NCBI GenBank assembly: GCA_002313335.1
Contig: DCBC01000104.1
Location: forward strand, 2,024-7,064
From: Porticoccaceae bacterium UBA1117
Lineage (GTDB): Bacteria; Pseudomonadota; Gammaproteobacteria; Pseudomonadales; Porticoccaceae
DNA length: 5,041 bases
Reading direction: 5' to 3'
This document shows positions 1 to 5,041 of the stretch, one piece after another (the first letter of the stretch is position 1; each line of letters opens with the position of its first letter). The translations under genes were made by a program, and so were the position numbers. A model generated the notes under the pieces. That model saw only the letters and a list, made by a program, of their open reading frames with translations. It was not told the DNA's origin and searched no databases.

Positions 1-255
1 AGCGTTGCTCTCTCCGGGATGATTGGGTTTGTTGGCCTAGTTGTCCCACACCTGGTTCGGCTATTGGGAGGCGTAAACCATAATTATCTGTTGCCTGCGT
101 CCGCGGCGCTTGGTGCCACGTTACTTGTCAGTGCAGATGTCTTAGCTCGTTTACTGATTCAGCCTGCTGAATTACCCATTGGCCTAATTACTAGCGCCAT
201 CGGCTCTCCTTTTTTCCTGTGGCTGGTCTTTAGGTTAAAGAAAAATGACTATTAA
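1..255 (+). CDS. hmuU: Haem ABC transporter permease, C-terminal part (HmuU, FecCD/BtuC family), 5' truncated by window edge
   Basis: Frame 1 is open from the first base, so this is the last 84 residues of a longer gene. Full FecCD-family permeases are usually about 330-360 residues. The fragment holds the family's cytoplasmic coupling motif, GFVGLVVPH (residues 9-17) followed by LVRLLGG. It also has the typical LLPASAALGA helix start (30-39), the D-LAR motif (46-50) and the closing PAELPIGLITSAIGSPFFLW stretch (55-74). At least two hydrophobic helices remain, near residues 34-53 and 60-77. The protein would sit in the inner membrane as a dimer and pass haem from a periplasmic binding protein to the cytoplasm. 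The haem assignment, rather than cobalamin or siderophore, rests mainly on the neighbours HmuV and HugZ. Its stop lies 11 bp inside hmuV, which implies coupled translation. Confidence 0.93.
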   Translation, partial: SVALSGMIGFVGLVVPHLVRLLGGVNHNYLLPASAALGATLLVSADVLARLLIQPAELPIGLITSAIGSPFFLWLVFRLKKNDY

Positions 256-1018
256 AGCGGTGTCCGTAGACATAAGCATTGGTGGAGCCCAGCTACTCAA
301 AGATATTTCTCTAGATGTAGTTCCTGGTGAAGTATTAGCGCTGGTAGGTCCAAATGGCGCGGGTAAATCAACGTTCCTAAGCGCGCTTGCTGGTGATCTT
401 GTCCTGAGCCGGGGACAGGTATTTTACAATAAATATGATATTTCAAAACTAAGCATCCAAGAACGATCTTTCTACCGTAGTGTAATGTCTCAATCACAAC
501 CTATGGTGTTTGATTTTAGCGTGAGGAATATTGTAGAGATGGGTTGGCTACACCAAGGACATGGTTTTTATAATGCGCATTTCTCAATGGCTACGCAACA
601 AGTCATAGAGCAATGTAATATTACCTCGCTGGTGGAGCGTCGCTTTAATACGCTCTCTGGTGGAGAACAAAAACGGGTACATTTTGCAAGAGCACTGCTA
701 CAACTCTGGTTGCCAGAAGGGTCTAAAGAGTGTCGCTACTTACTGCTCGATGAGCCTTTAGCAAATTTAGATATTGCTCATGAATTAAGTATGTTAAATG
801 TTATCAAACAGTCCGCCTCCTCGGGTATTGGAGTATTAATTGTTTTGCATGACCTAAATTTAGCCGCTAAGTTTGCTGACAAAATCGCCTTGTTTGATCA
901 AGGAAAGATTGTCAGACTCGGTAGTCCTGAGCAGGTTTTGACAGAAGATTCCCTAAGCACAGTGTATGGCGTTCCTGTCACCGTTGCACAAACCCCTTTA
1001 ACCATTAGTTACTATTAA
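245..1018 (+). CDS. hmuV: Haem ABC transporter ATP-binding protein HmuV
   Basis: This is a complete 257-residue ABC ATPase, the usual HmuV length. Visible motifs are Walker A GPNGAGKST (35-43), a Q-loop in MSQSQ (81-85), the ABC signature LSGGEQ (137-142), Walker B YLLLDEP (165-171, with D169 and catalytic E170), a D-loop LANLD (172-176) and the H-loop His202 in VLHDLN. The spacer ALLQLWLP between signature and Walker B, and the C-terminal VYGVPVTV segment, are typical of HmuV. Two copies would power haem import through the HmuU dimer at the cytoplasmic face. The ATG overlaps the end of hmuU by 11 bp. An AGG at 232-234 lies 10 nt upstream, so the ribosome site is weak and coupling to hmuU is likely. 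The gene runs into hugZ with a 2-bp gap. The family call is firm. The haem substrate is inferred from sequence style and context. Confidence 0.95.
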   Translation: MTIKAVSVDISIGGAQLLKDISLDVVPGEVLALVGPNGAGKSTFLSALAGDLVLSRGQVFYNKYDISKLSIQERSFYRSVMSQSQPMVFDFSVRNIVEMGWLHQGHGFYNAHFSMATQQVIEQCNITSLVERRFNTLSGGEQKRVHFARALLQLWLPEGSKECRYLLLDEPLANLDIAHELSMLNVIKQSASSGIGVLIVLHDLNLAAKFADKIALFDQGKIVRLGSPEQVLTEDSLSTVYGVPVTVAQTPLTISYY

Positions 1019-1020
1019 AT

Positions 1021-1752
1021 ATGAACTCCTCTAAAGCCCAATACGAACTAGACGCCGTCAACTTATTTAGATCAAGTGACACAGCCGTTTTATCAACTCT
1101 CTCAAAAAGCTCTGATAACTACCCCTTTGGGAGTTTCGTTACGTTTGCCAGCAATGGCAATCGCGAGCTAATAGTCTATGCCAGTGATATTGCTGAACAT
1201 ACTAAAAACGTCTTAAATGATTCTCGAGCCTGTGCCACCATATTTTCAGTCTCCCATCAGGGCGATAAACAGACTAGCGCTAGACTTAGCCTCATGGGAG
1301 ACTTAACACGCGTTGATGATAACCAAGCCGAGTCTTATCAGACTCGGTTTTTAAAATTCCTCCCTGAAAGTGAGAGATACTCTCGTATGCATGGCTTCAA
1401 TTTTTATAAGCTGACCATCGTCAAGGCTCGTTGGATCGGTGGATTTGGCCAAATTGGCTGGTTAGATACCACCCACTGGACGGCAGCTACCCCACCGTGG
1501 CAAAAGAATGAATCGCCGATGATCGAACATATGAACGAGGACCATCGCAATGTTCTTTGCTCTGCTCTGAATGCTAAATTTAATATTGCTGACTCCAAAG
1601 CAGAGATGTTAGCGTTATGTACTGACGGCTATTACATCATGTCTGCGGGAAATCGTTACTTTATTGCCTTCGATGAGCCTTGTTATTCAGAAAGCGCTAT
1701 TCGAGCTGCGTTAGTGCAGCAGGCTAATGCTTATCGCTCATTTGAGCTCTAA
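1021..1752 (+). CDS. hugZ: HugZ-family haem utilisation protein (PNPOx-like split barrel plus DUF2470)
   Basis: The 243-residue protein has two parts. Residues about 10-150 form a pyridoxamine-phosphate-oxidase-like split barrel, with TAVLSTLS (21-28), YPFGSFV (34-40), SDIAEHTKN (55-63), ARLSLMG (87-93) and GGFG (140-143). Residues about 165-243 are the DUF2470-type domain, opening with MIEHMNEDH (167-175), the hallmark of HugZ proteins. HugZ proteins bind haem in the cytoplasm, and some open the ring to free iron. The position directly behind hmuUV supports that role here. The start follows the hmuV stop after 2 bp with no visible Shine-Dalgarno, so translation probably depends on reinitiation from hmuV. 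No His occurs in the last 21 residues, where I recall the H. pylori enzyme placing a haem ligand, so catalytic ability is uncertain. A terminator-like hairpin sits at 1325-1352 within the gene. Confidence 0.9.
   Translation: MNSSKAQYELDAVNLFRSSDTAVLSTLSKSSDNYPFGSFVTFASNGNRELIVYASDIAEHTKNVLNDSRACATIFSVSHQGDKQTSARLSLMGDLTRVDDNQAESYQTRFLKFLPESERYSRMHGFNFYKLTIVKARWIGGFGQIGWLDTTHWTAATPPWQKNESPMIEHMNEDHRNVLCSALNAKFNIADSKAEMLALCTDGYYIMSAGNRYFIAFDEPCYSESAIRAALVQQANAYRSFEL
1325..1352 (+). terminator. Intrinsic-terminator-like hairpin inside hugZ
   Basis: CCGAGTC (1328-1334) and GACTCGG (1341-1347) are perfect inverted repeats. The stem extends inward by T1335-A1340, leaving the tetraloop TATC. It extends outward by a G-T wobble and two A-T pairs, giving about 11 bp. 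It is followed directly on the + strand by TTTTT (1348-1352). This is the layout of a Rho-independent terminator, but it lies about 305 bp into an intact reading frame. It may reduce read-through, act only when translation stalls, or be a coincidence of codon choice. The structure is clear in the sequence; its function is inferred. Confidence 0.4.
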
Positions 1753-2862
1753 TCACTCTATTGCCGTGACTCGAACTAGTTTTCCTTCAGAGCCGTCGGT
1801 AACCAGAATCAAACTTCCATCTAGGGCTTCTCCAATATGGCGAATCCTGCCAAATTCAGCCCATAATATATCTTCGCTCTTAACTGTTTGGCCATCCATT
1901 TCTAGGCGTCTAACATCGCCAGGTACTAGTGCTGATATAAATAAATCGCCCTGCCATTGGGGAAACATATTACCGCGATAAAGTAACATGGACGACGGGG
2001 CTATAGAGGGTACCCAGTACTTAATAGGCTGCTCCATACCTGGTTGTTCTGTGAACGGCGAAATAATAGCTCCGCTGTAATCAACGCCATAAGTTATTGC
2101 TGGCCAACCATAGTTTTTGCCTGGCTCTATAATATTTAATTCATCGCCGCCCATGGGCCCATGTTCATTTTCAAAGACTGTGCCGTTACTTGCGACAACC
2201 AGGCCTTGAGGATTTCTATGTCCAAAGGACCAAATCTCTGGGAGAGCCCCAGGAGTGTCAAGGAATGGATTGTCTTTTGGGATGCTGCCATCGTCATTAA
2301 TGCGGATAATCTTGCCAAAATGGTTATCTAGCGTCTGCGCTTTTTCGCGGTAATTAAAGCCGTCTCCAGAAGTGATCAAGAGAGTCCCATCTTCCATAAA
2401 TCGTATCCGTGCCCCGTAATGTGCGGCTGTTTTACGCAGTGGCTCTGAGCCAAAAATAGTCTCAACACTCACTAGGCTATTTCCCTCTAGCTGGCCACGC
2501 ACAACTACCAGTCGATTTAATTTCTTTTGCTCTCCGTCAGCACCAGCAAAGGACAGATAAATCAGTTTGTTTTCAGAAAATTTAGGGTGTAAAAGAACTT
2601 CGGCTAGTCCTCCCTGACCGGCAAACAACACCTCTGGAACCCCATCCACTGGATCAGGATTTAGTACGCCATCAGTGATAAAGCGAAGGCTGCCAGAGCG
2701 CTCGGCCACTAGCCACTCCCGGTCAGAGACAAAGGCTAAGCTCCACGGGTTATCCAGACCTTCAACGATAATTTCTGTTTGGTAATTAGTCTCGCTGCCA
2801 TGCGCAAACAGGCAGCAAAACAGTAGGCTGGCCAATAAGGCCGCTCTATTAAGCTTCTTCAT
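1753..2862 (-). CDS. Exported PQQ-dependent sugar dehydrogenase (GSDH / YliI-like aldose dehydrogenase family)
   Basis: With the start at 2862 the protein has 369 residues, close to the usual length for YliI-type aldose dehydrogenases. The N terminus is a Sec signal: MKK, a hydrophobic run to about residue 19, and a likely cleavage after AHG (20-22). The mature protein is a six-bladed beta-propeller that oxidises aldoses with PQQ in the periplasm. Family marks are GQGGLAEVLLHP (83-94), H148 in HYGAR, D167 in SGDG exactly 19 residues later, GHRNPQG (214-220, with R216), EHGPMGGDELN (233-243) and KNYGWPAITYG (249-259). H148, D167 and R216 match the spacing and setting of His144, Asp163 and Arg228 of Acinetobacter soluble glucose dehydrogenase. 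The frame is open up to an ATG at 2907, but that start would put 15 residues before the signal peptide. GGAGG at 2871-2875 is 8 nt from the 2862 start. The gene overlaps the upstream membrane protein gene by 14 bp. The sugar substrate cannot be told. Confidence 0.9.
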   Translation of the reverse strand: MKKLNRAALLASLLFCCLFAHGSETNYQTEIIVEGLDNPWSLAFVSDREWLVAERSGSLRFITDGVLNPDPVDGVPEVLFAGQGGLAEVLLHPKFSENKLIYLSFAGADGEQKKLNRLVVVRGQLEGNSLVSVETIFGSEPLRKTAAHYGARIRFMEDGTLLITSGDGFNYREKAQTLDNHFGKIIRINDDGSIPKDNPFLDTPGALPEIWSFGHRNPQGLVVASNGTVFENEHGPMGGDELNIIEPGKNYGWPAITYGVDYSGAIISPFTEQPGMEQPIKYWVPSIAPSSMLLYRGNMFPQWQGDLFISALVPGDVRRLEMDGQTVKSEDILWAEFGRIRHIGEALDGSLILVTDGSEGKLVRVTAIE

Positions 2863-3310
2863 TATCATGTCCTCCAGACAGGTGTGCCCCAAAGTAATAT
2901 CCAGCAATCGCGCCCCCCAAAATTAAACACAGCTTACCCCATAGTGTACGTGCGCCGGCAATTAAGTCTAGGTTATAAAAGGCCAGAGGCATCAATACTA
3001 CAATGGCGAATAATGCTGTGCCGCCAGCTAACGCGTAGAGTACTCGGCGCCCAGTATTCATCCACTTTGACAGAAAATAGGCCACTATAAAGGCAATTAA
3101 TAACCCAGCAAAAACGACCACAATAATGGGATAAGCCCCGGCAGCACTCATCCCCACTAAATCACTCATCAGCATAGAAATAATGACTGACAAGGTTACT
3201 GGCATGTTGATAGAGTCGAGCCATAAGAGATTGGATACTGATGTTTGAAGCGCCACGCATGACATGGCGATCAACACGGATATTAGAAATACAGCACTTG
3301 TTCTAAACAT
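2849..3310 (-). CDS. Conserved small membrane protein of unknown function, about four helices
   Basis: The product has 153 residues and is strongly hydrophobic. Likely membrane segments are near 4-22, 58-80, 89-110 and 124-142, with a weaker hydrophobic stretch at 38-56. The C-terminal tail (SGGHDNEEA) is polar and acidic. The positively charged stretch KWMNTGRR (82-89) between two helices suggests a cytoplasmic loop. The pattern of YALAGG (92-97), then IAGART (117-122), then a glycine-rich last helix GGAIAGYYFGA (132-142) resembles a family I have seen beside GSDH-type dehydrogenases, but I know of no assigned function. The start is supported by GAGG at 3314-3317, 3 nt upstream of the ATG, which is rather close. 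The gene's end contains the ribosome site of the dehydrogenase gene and overlaps it by 14 bp, so the two are probably made together. A membrane partner or accessory role for the dehydrogenase is only a guess. Confidence 0.8.
   Translation of the reverse strand: MFRTSAVFLISVLIAMSCVALQTSVSNLLWLDSINMPVTLSVIISMLMSDLVGMSAAGAYPIIVVVFAGLLIAFIVAYFLSKWMNTGRRVLYALAGGTALFAIVVLMPLAFYNLDLIAGARTLWGKLCLILGGAIAGYYFGAHLSGGHDNEEA
2871..2875 (-). promoter_or_regulatory. Ribosome binding site that fixes the GSDH start
   Basis: On the minus strand GGAGG lies 8 nt before the ATG at 2862 and only 2 nt before the in-frame ATG at 2868. This favours 2862, which is also where the signal peptide begins (MKK). The site lies inside the last codons of the upstream membrane protein gene, as expected for translational coupling. 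Confidence 0.75.
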
Positions 3311-3311
3311 G

Positions 3312-3356
3312 ATCCTCGACTCTCTGTGGTGATAACAAGGTAGGATAGTCGAGGGT
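3312..3356 (-). promoter_or_regulatory. Inverted repeat that could sequester the ribosome binding site of the membrane protein gene
   Basis: On the minus strand CCTCGACT (from 3354 to 3347) pairs perfectly with AGTCGAGG (from 3321 to 3314). The stem may extend by a G-T and an A-T pair, and the loop is 25 nt. The right arm contains the GAGG taken as the Shine-Dalgarno of the gene starting at 3310, and the left arm contains the matching CCTC. No T-run follows, so it is not a normal terminator for the dehalogenase gene upstream. It could be a translational switch or a protein-binding dyad. The repeat is visible; its role is inferred. Confidence 0.45.
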
Positions 3357-3374
3357 TTTGCACAAGTTTACAAC

Positions 3375-4460
3375 CTAATTGTTGGACTTTATAAATCGAG
3401 ATAAGATCTCAGATAGCTTTTCAGCCCTTGTCCACTGGAAAAAATGGCCGCCGCCAATCATTTCATGTGGCTGGTCCTTGGTTCCTGGTACTTTGGCTAA
3501 AAACAATTTTTCAAAACCATTAGTGACTGGATCATCGCCAGCGCCAACACATAAAAAGGGCTTTTCAAATTCGGAAAAGAAATCCCATGCTTTCTTTTGG
3601 GCCTCTAAAGAGCGATCAGGAATACTTGGCACCTGACTAGGCATCGCTCGCACTGCCATCTTGAACGCGGCACTCGGGAAAGGCGCTTCAAACGCTTTAC
3701 TAATACTGGAACCAAATGGTGATATATTTGATAACCCAAGATTAACCATTGCCAGCTCTAATGCTACAGCTAATTTATTTCTCGTTTCCATCATTGATGA
3801 CGCAATAATCCCAGCAGGGGGGTTGATAGTATCCCAGGTATATTTCTGCCAATAAGCAAATTTTCGGATCCCTGAATAGGGGTCCTCCCCGCCAAAACCA
3901 TTCATTTTTCTGACCTGCTTACTCATGGATGCCATTGTGATTTTCTCTGGCCCCGCTCTGAACGCTAAAATTTCATCAACAATCTCTTGAGGAACATCTG
4001 GACTATAGGGTAACCCAGTATTCCCCATAGCGACTCGATCAAATCGGTCACCATTATCAGCCACCATCCGTAGACCAATTAAACCTCCCCAATCTTGGCC
4101 AAAAAAAGTGAGGTTAGAGAAATCGTTCTGCACTAGCCATTGGTTCATCCAGTCTACTTGCCGCTGATAGCTATAGTCCTCTCTGGCAGCGGGCTTATCA
4201 GATTTACCATACCCAGGGAGATCTGGAGCAATCACACGAATCCCCGCCTTTACTAAGTGGGGGATCATCCTGGCGTACAAATAACTCCACACAGGCTGTC
4301 CATGCATAGCCAACAAGATTGGACCATCTGCTGGCCCCTCGTCGATATGATGAATACGCAAATCAGACCCATCGTGAGTTTTGATCACGGTGTAATGAGG
4401 GTCAAAAGGATAATCAGCAAGAGAGTCAAAGCAATGATCGGGTGTTCGCAAAATTTTCAT
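3375..4460 (-). CDS. Haloalkane dehalogenase-like alpha/beta hydrolase (HLD-I type) with enlarged cap
   Basis: The 361-residue protein resembles Xanthobacter DhlA through its core: HGQPVWSYLYARMIP (53-67), VIAPDLPGYGKSDKP (76-90), nucleophile elbow GQDWGG (121-126, D123), AFEAPFP (256-262), the acid in GAGDDP (D309 most likely) and H339 in GGGHFFQW. Such enzymes split carbon-halogen bonds with water to give an alcohol and a halide, in the cytoplasm. The halide site appears present: W124 after the nucleophile, and W204 in FAYWQKY in the place of DhlA Trp175. DhlA has 310 residues. Here D123 and H339 are 216 apart, against 165 in DhlA, so the cap (about 150-255) carries roughly 50 extra residues. 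The usual HGEP is HGQP. No signal peptide is seen. AGGA at 4471-4474 lies 10 nt before the ATG. The substrate is unknown, and a related hydrolase activity such as epoxide hydrolysis is less likely given D-W after the nucleophile. Confidence 0.85.
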   Translation of the reverse strand: MKILRTPDHCFDSLADYPFDPHYTVIKTHDGSDLRIHHIDEGPADGPILLAMHGQPVWSYLYARMIPHLVKAGIRVIAPDLPGYGKSDKPAAREDYSYQRQVDWMNQWLVQNDFSNLTFFGQDWGGLIGLRMVADNGDRFDRVAMGNTGLPYSPDVPQEIVDEILAFRAGPEKITMASMSKQVRKMNGFGGEDPYSGIRKFAYWQKYTWDTINPPAGIIASSMMETRNKLAVALELAMVNLGLSNISPFGSSISKAFEAPFPSAAFKMAVRAMPSQVPSIPDRSLEAQKKAWDFFSEFEKPFLCVGAGDDPVTNGFEKLFLAKVPGTKDQPHEMIGGGHFFQWTRAEKLSEILSRFIKSNN

Positions 4461-4491
4461 TTCGTTCTTGTCCTAACAGTTGGGTAGCGCC

Positions 4492-4522
4492 CGTGTATTG
4501 GCAGTATATATGTCAATACACG
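4492..4522. repeat. 31-bp near-perfect palindrome, operator-like, upstream of the dehalogenase gene
   Basis: The left arm CGTGTATTGGCA (4492-4503) and the right arm TGTCAATACACG (4511-4522) are complementary at 11 of 12 positions, around a 7-base AT-rich centre (GTATATA). The dyad begins 31 bp upstream of the dehalogenase start codon and covers the likely -10 element. Length and symmetry fit a binding site for a dimeric repressor, for example of the TetR family, which is known to control some dehalogenase genes. No regulator gene is present in the window to match it. Confidence 0.6.
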
Positions 4523-4532
4523 CGTAAAGCAA
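4503..4532 (-). promoter_or_regulatory. Candidate sigma-70 promoter of the dehalogenase gene
   Basis: On the minus strand TATACT (4508 to 4503) matches five of six -10 consensus bases. TTGCTT (4532 to 4527) matches three of six -35 bases, with an 18-bp spacer. Transcription would start near 4496 and give a leader of about 36 nt. The -10 lies at the centre of the 4492-4522 palindrome, so a bound protein would block it. A TTGACA within the palindrome (4517 to 4512) has no -10 at the right distance. Confidence 0.45.
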
Positions 4533-4537
4533 CCGTC

Positions 4538-4690
4538 CTAGAGCCTTATCAACATCTCTTCTGCAGAAATAGGGGTGTTGTCAGCAAAATCACTGAGTCT
4601 CCATTCTTTAAAATCAAAAACTACATGCTCTTTAAAATGATGAAGCGCGAATATTAATGGCCCTAAAACGATAAGATTTCTAAATTCTTT
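4538..4690 (-). pseudogene. Possible 3' remnant of an unrecognised gene
   Basis: A minus-strand frame runs 50 codons from just after a TAA (4693 to 4691) to a TAG (4540 to 4538). No ATG, GTG or TTG start occurs until an ATG four codons after PISAEE, which is 6 codons from the end. The translation looks protein-like rather than random: a hydrophobic start (NLIVLGPLIFAL), HHFKEHVVFDF, then KEWRLSDFADNT and PISAEEMLIRL. I do not recognise the family. It could be the tail of a gene that lost its 5' end, or a chance open frame in AT-rich DNA. Confidence 0.25.
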
Positions 4691-4768
4691 TTACGTTAAC
4701 TCTATAAAGATTAGCTTATTTTAAACAACGCGTTACTCTTCGTTTTAATTCACTGTTATGCGCCATAG

Positions 4769-5041
4769 TCACTGTGTGACAGTAATTTTCCCCCCCTGAC
4801 GTGCATGGATTCTGCAGTAATAATATAGCGTCTGCGCTGTTGATGAGGTAACCCTTATGGTGATTTGGTTTGTACCAGATGTGTCAACGCCTTGAGTATA
4901 TTCGGCACCTCCATTGAAAATTCCATCACTGACAGTAGAAAATCTAAGTGGATGGTTACCTGGATAGTTAAACGTGTAGGTAGTCCCTACCTCCAGAGTC
5001 AAATCTGGTTTGGAAACACCGTTAATAATATAAGCCCAGCC
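4769..5041 (-). CDS. Cupredoxin-like (plastocyanin-type copper) domain protein, C-terminal part, 5' truncated by window edge
   Basis: The frame stays open to the window edge, so only the last 90 residues are seen. A TTG at 5002 is internal: the frame reads on upstream as GWAYIINGVSKPDL, which is part of the domain. The fragment runs NGVSKPDLTLEVGTTYTF (7-24), GNHPLRFST (28-36), NGGAEYTQGV (43-52), LYYYCRIHARQGG (72-84) and ends ITVTQ. This is the beta-sandwich pattern of a cupredoxin-like domain found in secreted or surface proteins of aquatic bacteria. Probable copper ligands are H30, C76 and H79. The place of the usual axial Met, six after the Cys, is Q82. The protein would act outside the cytoplasm. 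Whether it is a single small protein or the end of a large multi-domain one cannot be seen, and metal binding is inferred. Confidence 0.75.
   Translation of the reverse strand, partial: GWAYIINGVSKPDLTLEVGTTYTFNYPGNHPLRFSTVSDGIFNGGAEYTQGVDTSGTNQITIRVTSSTAQTLYYYCRIHARQGGKITVTQ

Larger units (their letters stand above)
4461..4768. other. 308-bp intergenic region between the cupredoxin and dehalogenase genes
   Basis: Both flanking genes read leftward. The dehalogenase-proximal part (4461-4535) holds its ribosome site, a plausible promoter and a 31-bp palindrome. The middle (4538-4690) holds an open frame without a start codon. The cupredoxin-proximal part (4691-4768) is AT-rich. I see no convincing terminator hairpin with a T-run behind the cupredoxin gene, only the short palindrome AACGCGTT at 4727-4734. 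Confidence 0.7.

Noticed and set aside
1705..1720. Hairpin GCTGC/GCAGC near the end of hugZ as a terminator
   Set aside because: The stem is only 5-6 bp and no T-run follows on either strand.
2152..2163. Perfect 12-bp palindrome CATGGGCCCATG
   Set aside because: It lies in the codons for the conserved EHGPMGG motif of the dehydrogenase, so protein constraint explains it.
2863..2907. Upstream ATG for the GSDH gene at 2907
   Set aside because: It would add 15 residues before a clear signal peptide and extend the overlap with the upstream gene. The GGAGG spacing favours 2862.
3311..3374. Separate sigma-70 promoter in the gap between the dehalogenase and membrane protein genes
   Set aside because: Hexamers such as TTGTGC and TATCCT occur but at wrong spacing (12 bp), so I do not call a promoter.
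4442..4657. 71-codon + strand ORF across the intergenic region
   Set aside because: The composition is not protein-like, it lacks a ribosome site, and it overlaps the dehalogenase start and the palindrome.
4716..4766. 16-codon minus-strand ORF beginning MAHNSELK just after the cupredoxin stop
   Set aside because: It has no ribosome binding site, is very short and has no recognisable similarity.

Overview
The window looks like a piece of a gammaproteobacterial chromosome, probably marine or aquatic, with moderate to low GC. The lineage is inferred from three things. The + strand carries an HmuUV-HugZ haem uptake and use cluster. The minus strand carries a long class-I-type haloalkane dehalogenase. 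The right edge carries a secreted cupredoxin-like domain of a kind I associate with aquatic bacteria. I cannot name a genus.

Left part (1-1752, + strand): the 3' end of a haem ABC permease (hmuU) overlaps the ATPase gene hmuV by 11 bp. hmuV is followed after 2 bp by a HugZ-family haem-utilisation protein. These three are almost certainly one transcript: the permease and ATPase bring haem across the inner membrane, and HugZ binds or degrades it to release iron. The 5' part of the operon and its promoter lie outside the window. A strong terminator-like hairpin lies inside the hugZ coding sequence.

Middle and right part (1753-4460, minus strand): three genes read leftward. They are a 361-residue haloalkane dehalogenase-like alpha/beta hydrolase, a small four-helix membrane protein and an exported PQQ-dependent (GSDH-type) sugar dehydrogenase. 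The last two overlap by 14 bp and are probably translationally coupled. The 64-bp gap after the dehalogenase holds an inverted repeat that could hide the ribosome binding site of the membrane protein gene. The GSDH and hugZ stop codons abut with no spacer, so the two transcription units converge end to end.

Right edge (4461-5041): a 308-bp non-coding stretch separates the dehalogenase from the 3' end of a cupredoxin-like gene, also on the minus strand. It holds a near-perfect 31-bp palindrome over a plausible dehalogenase promoter, and an open frame without a start codon that may be a gene remnant. The cupredoxin fragment has Gln where relatives, as I remember them, have the Met ligand.

I see no mobile element, CRISPR array, tRNA or rRNA. 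I found no wholly new multi-gene system. The best leads are the operator-like palindrome, the enlarged dehalogenase cap and the two RNA hairpins.
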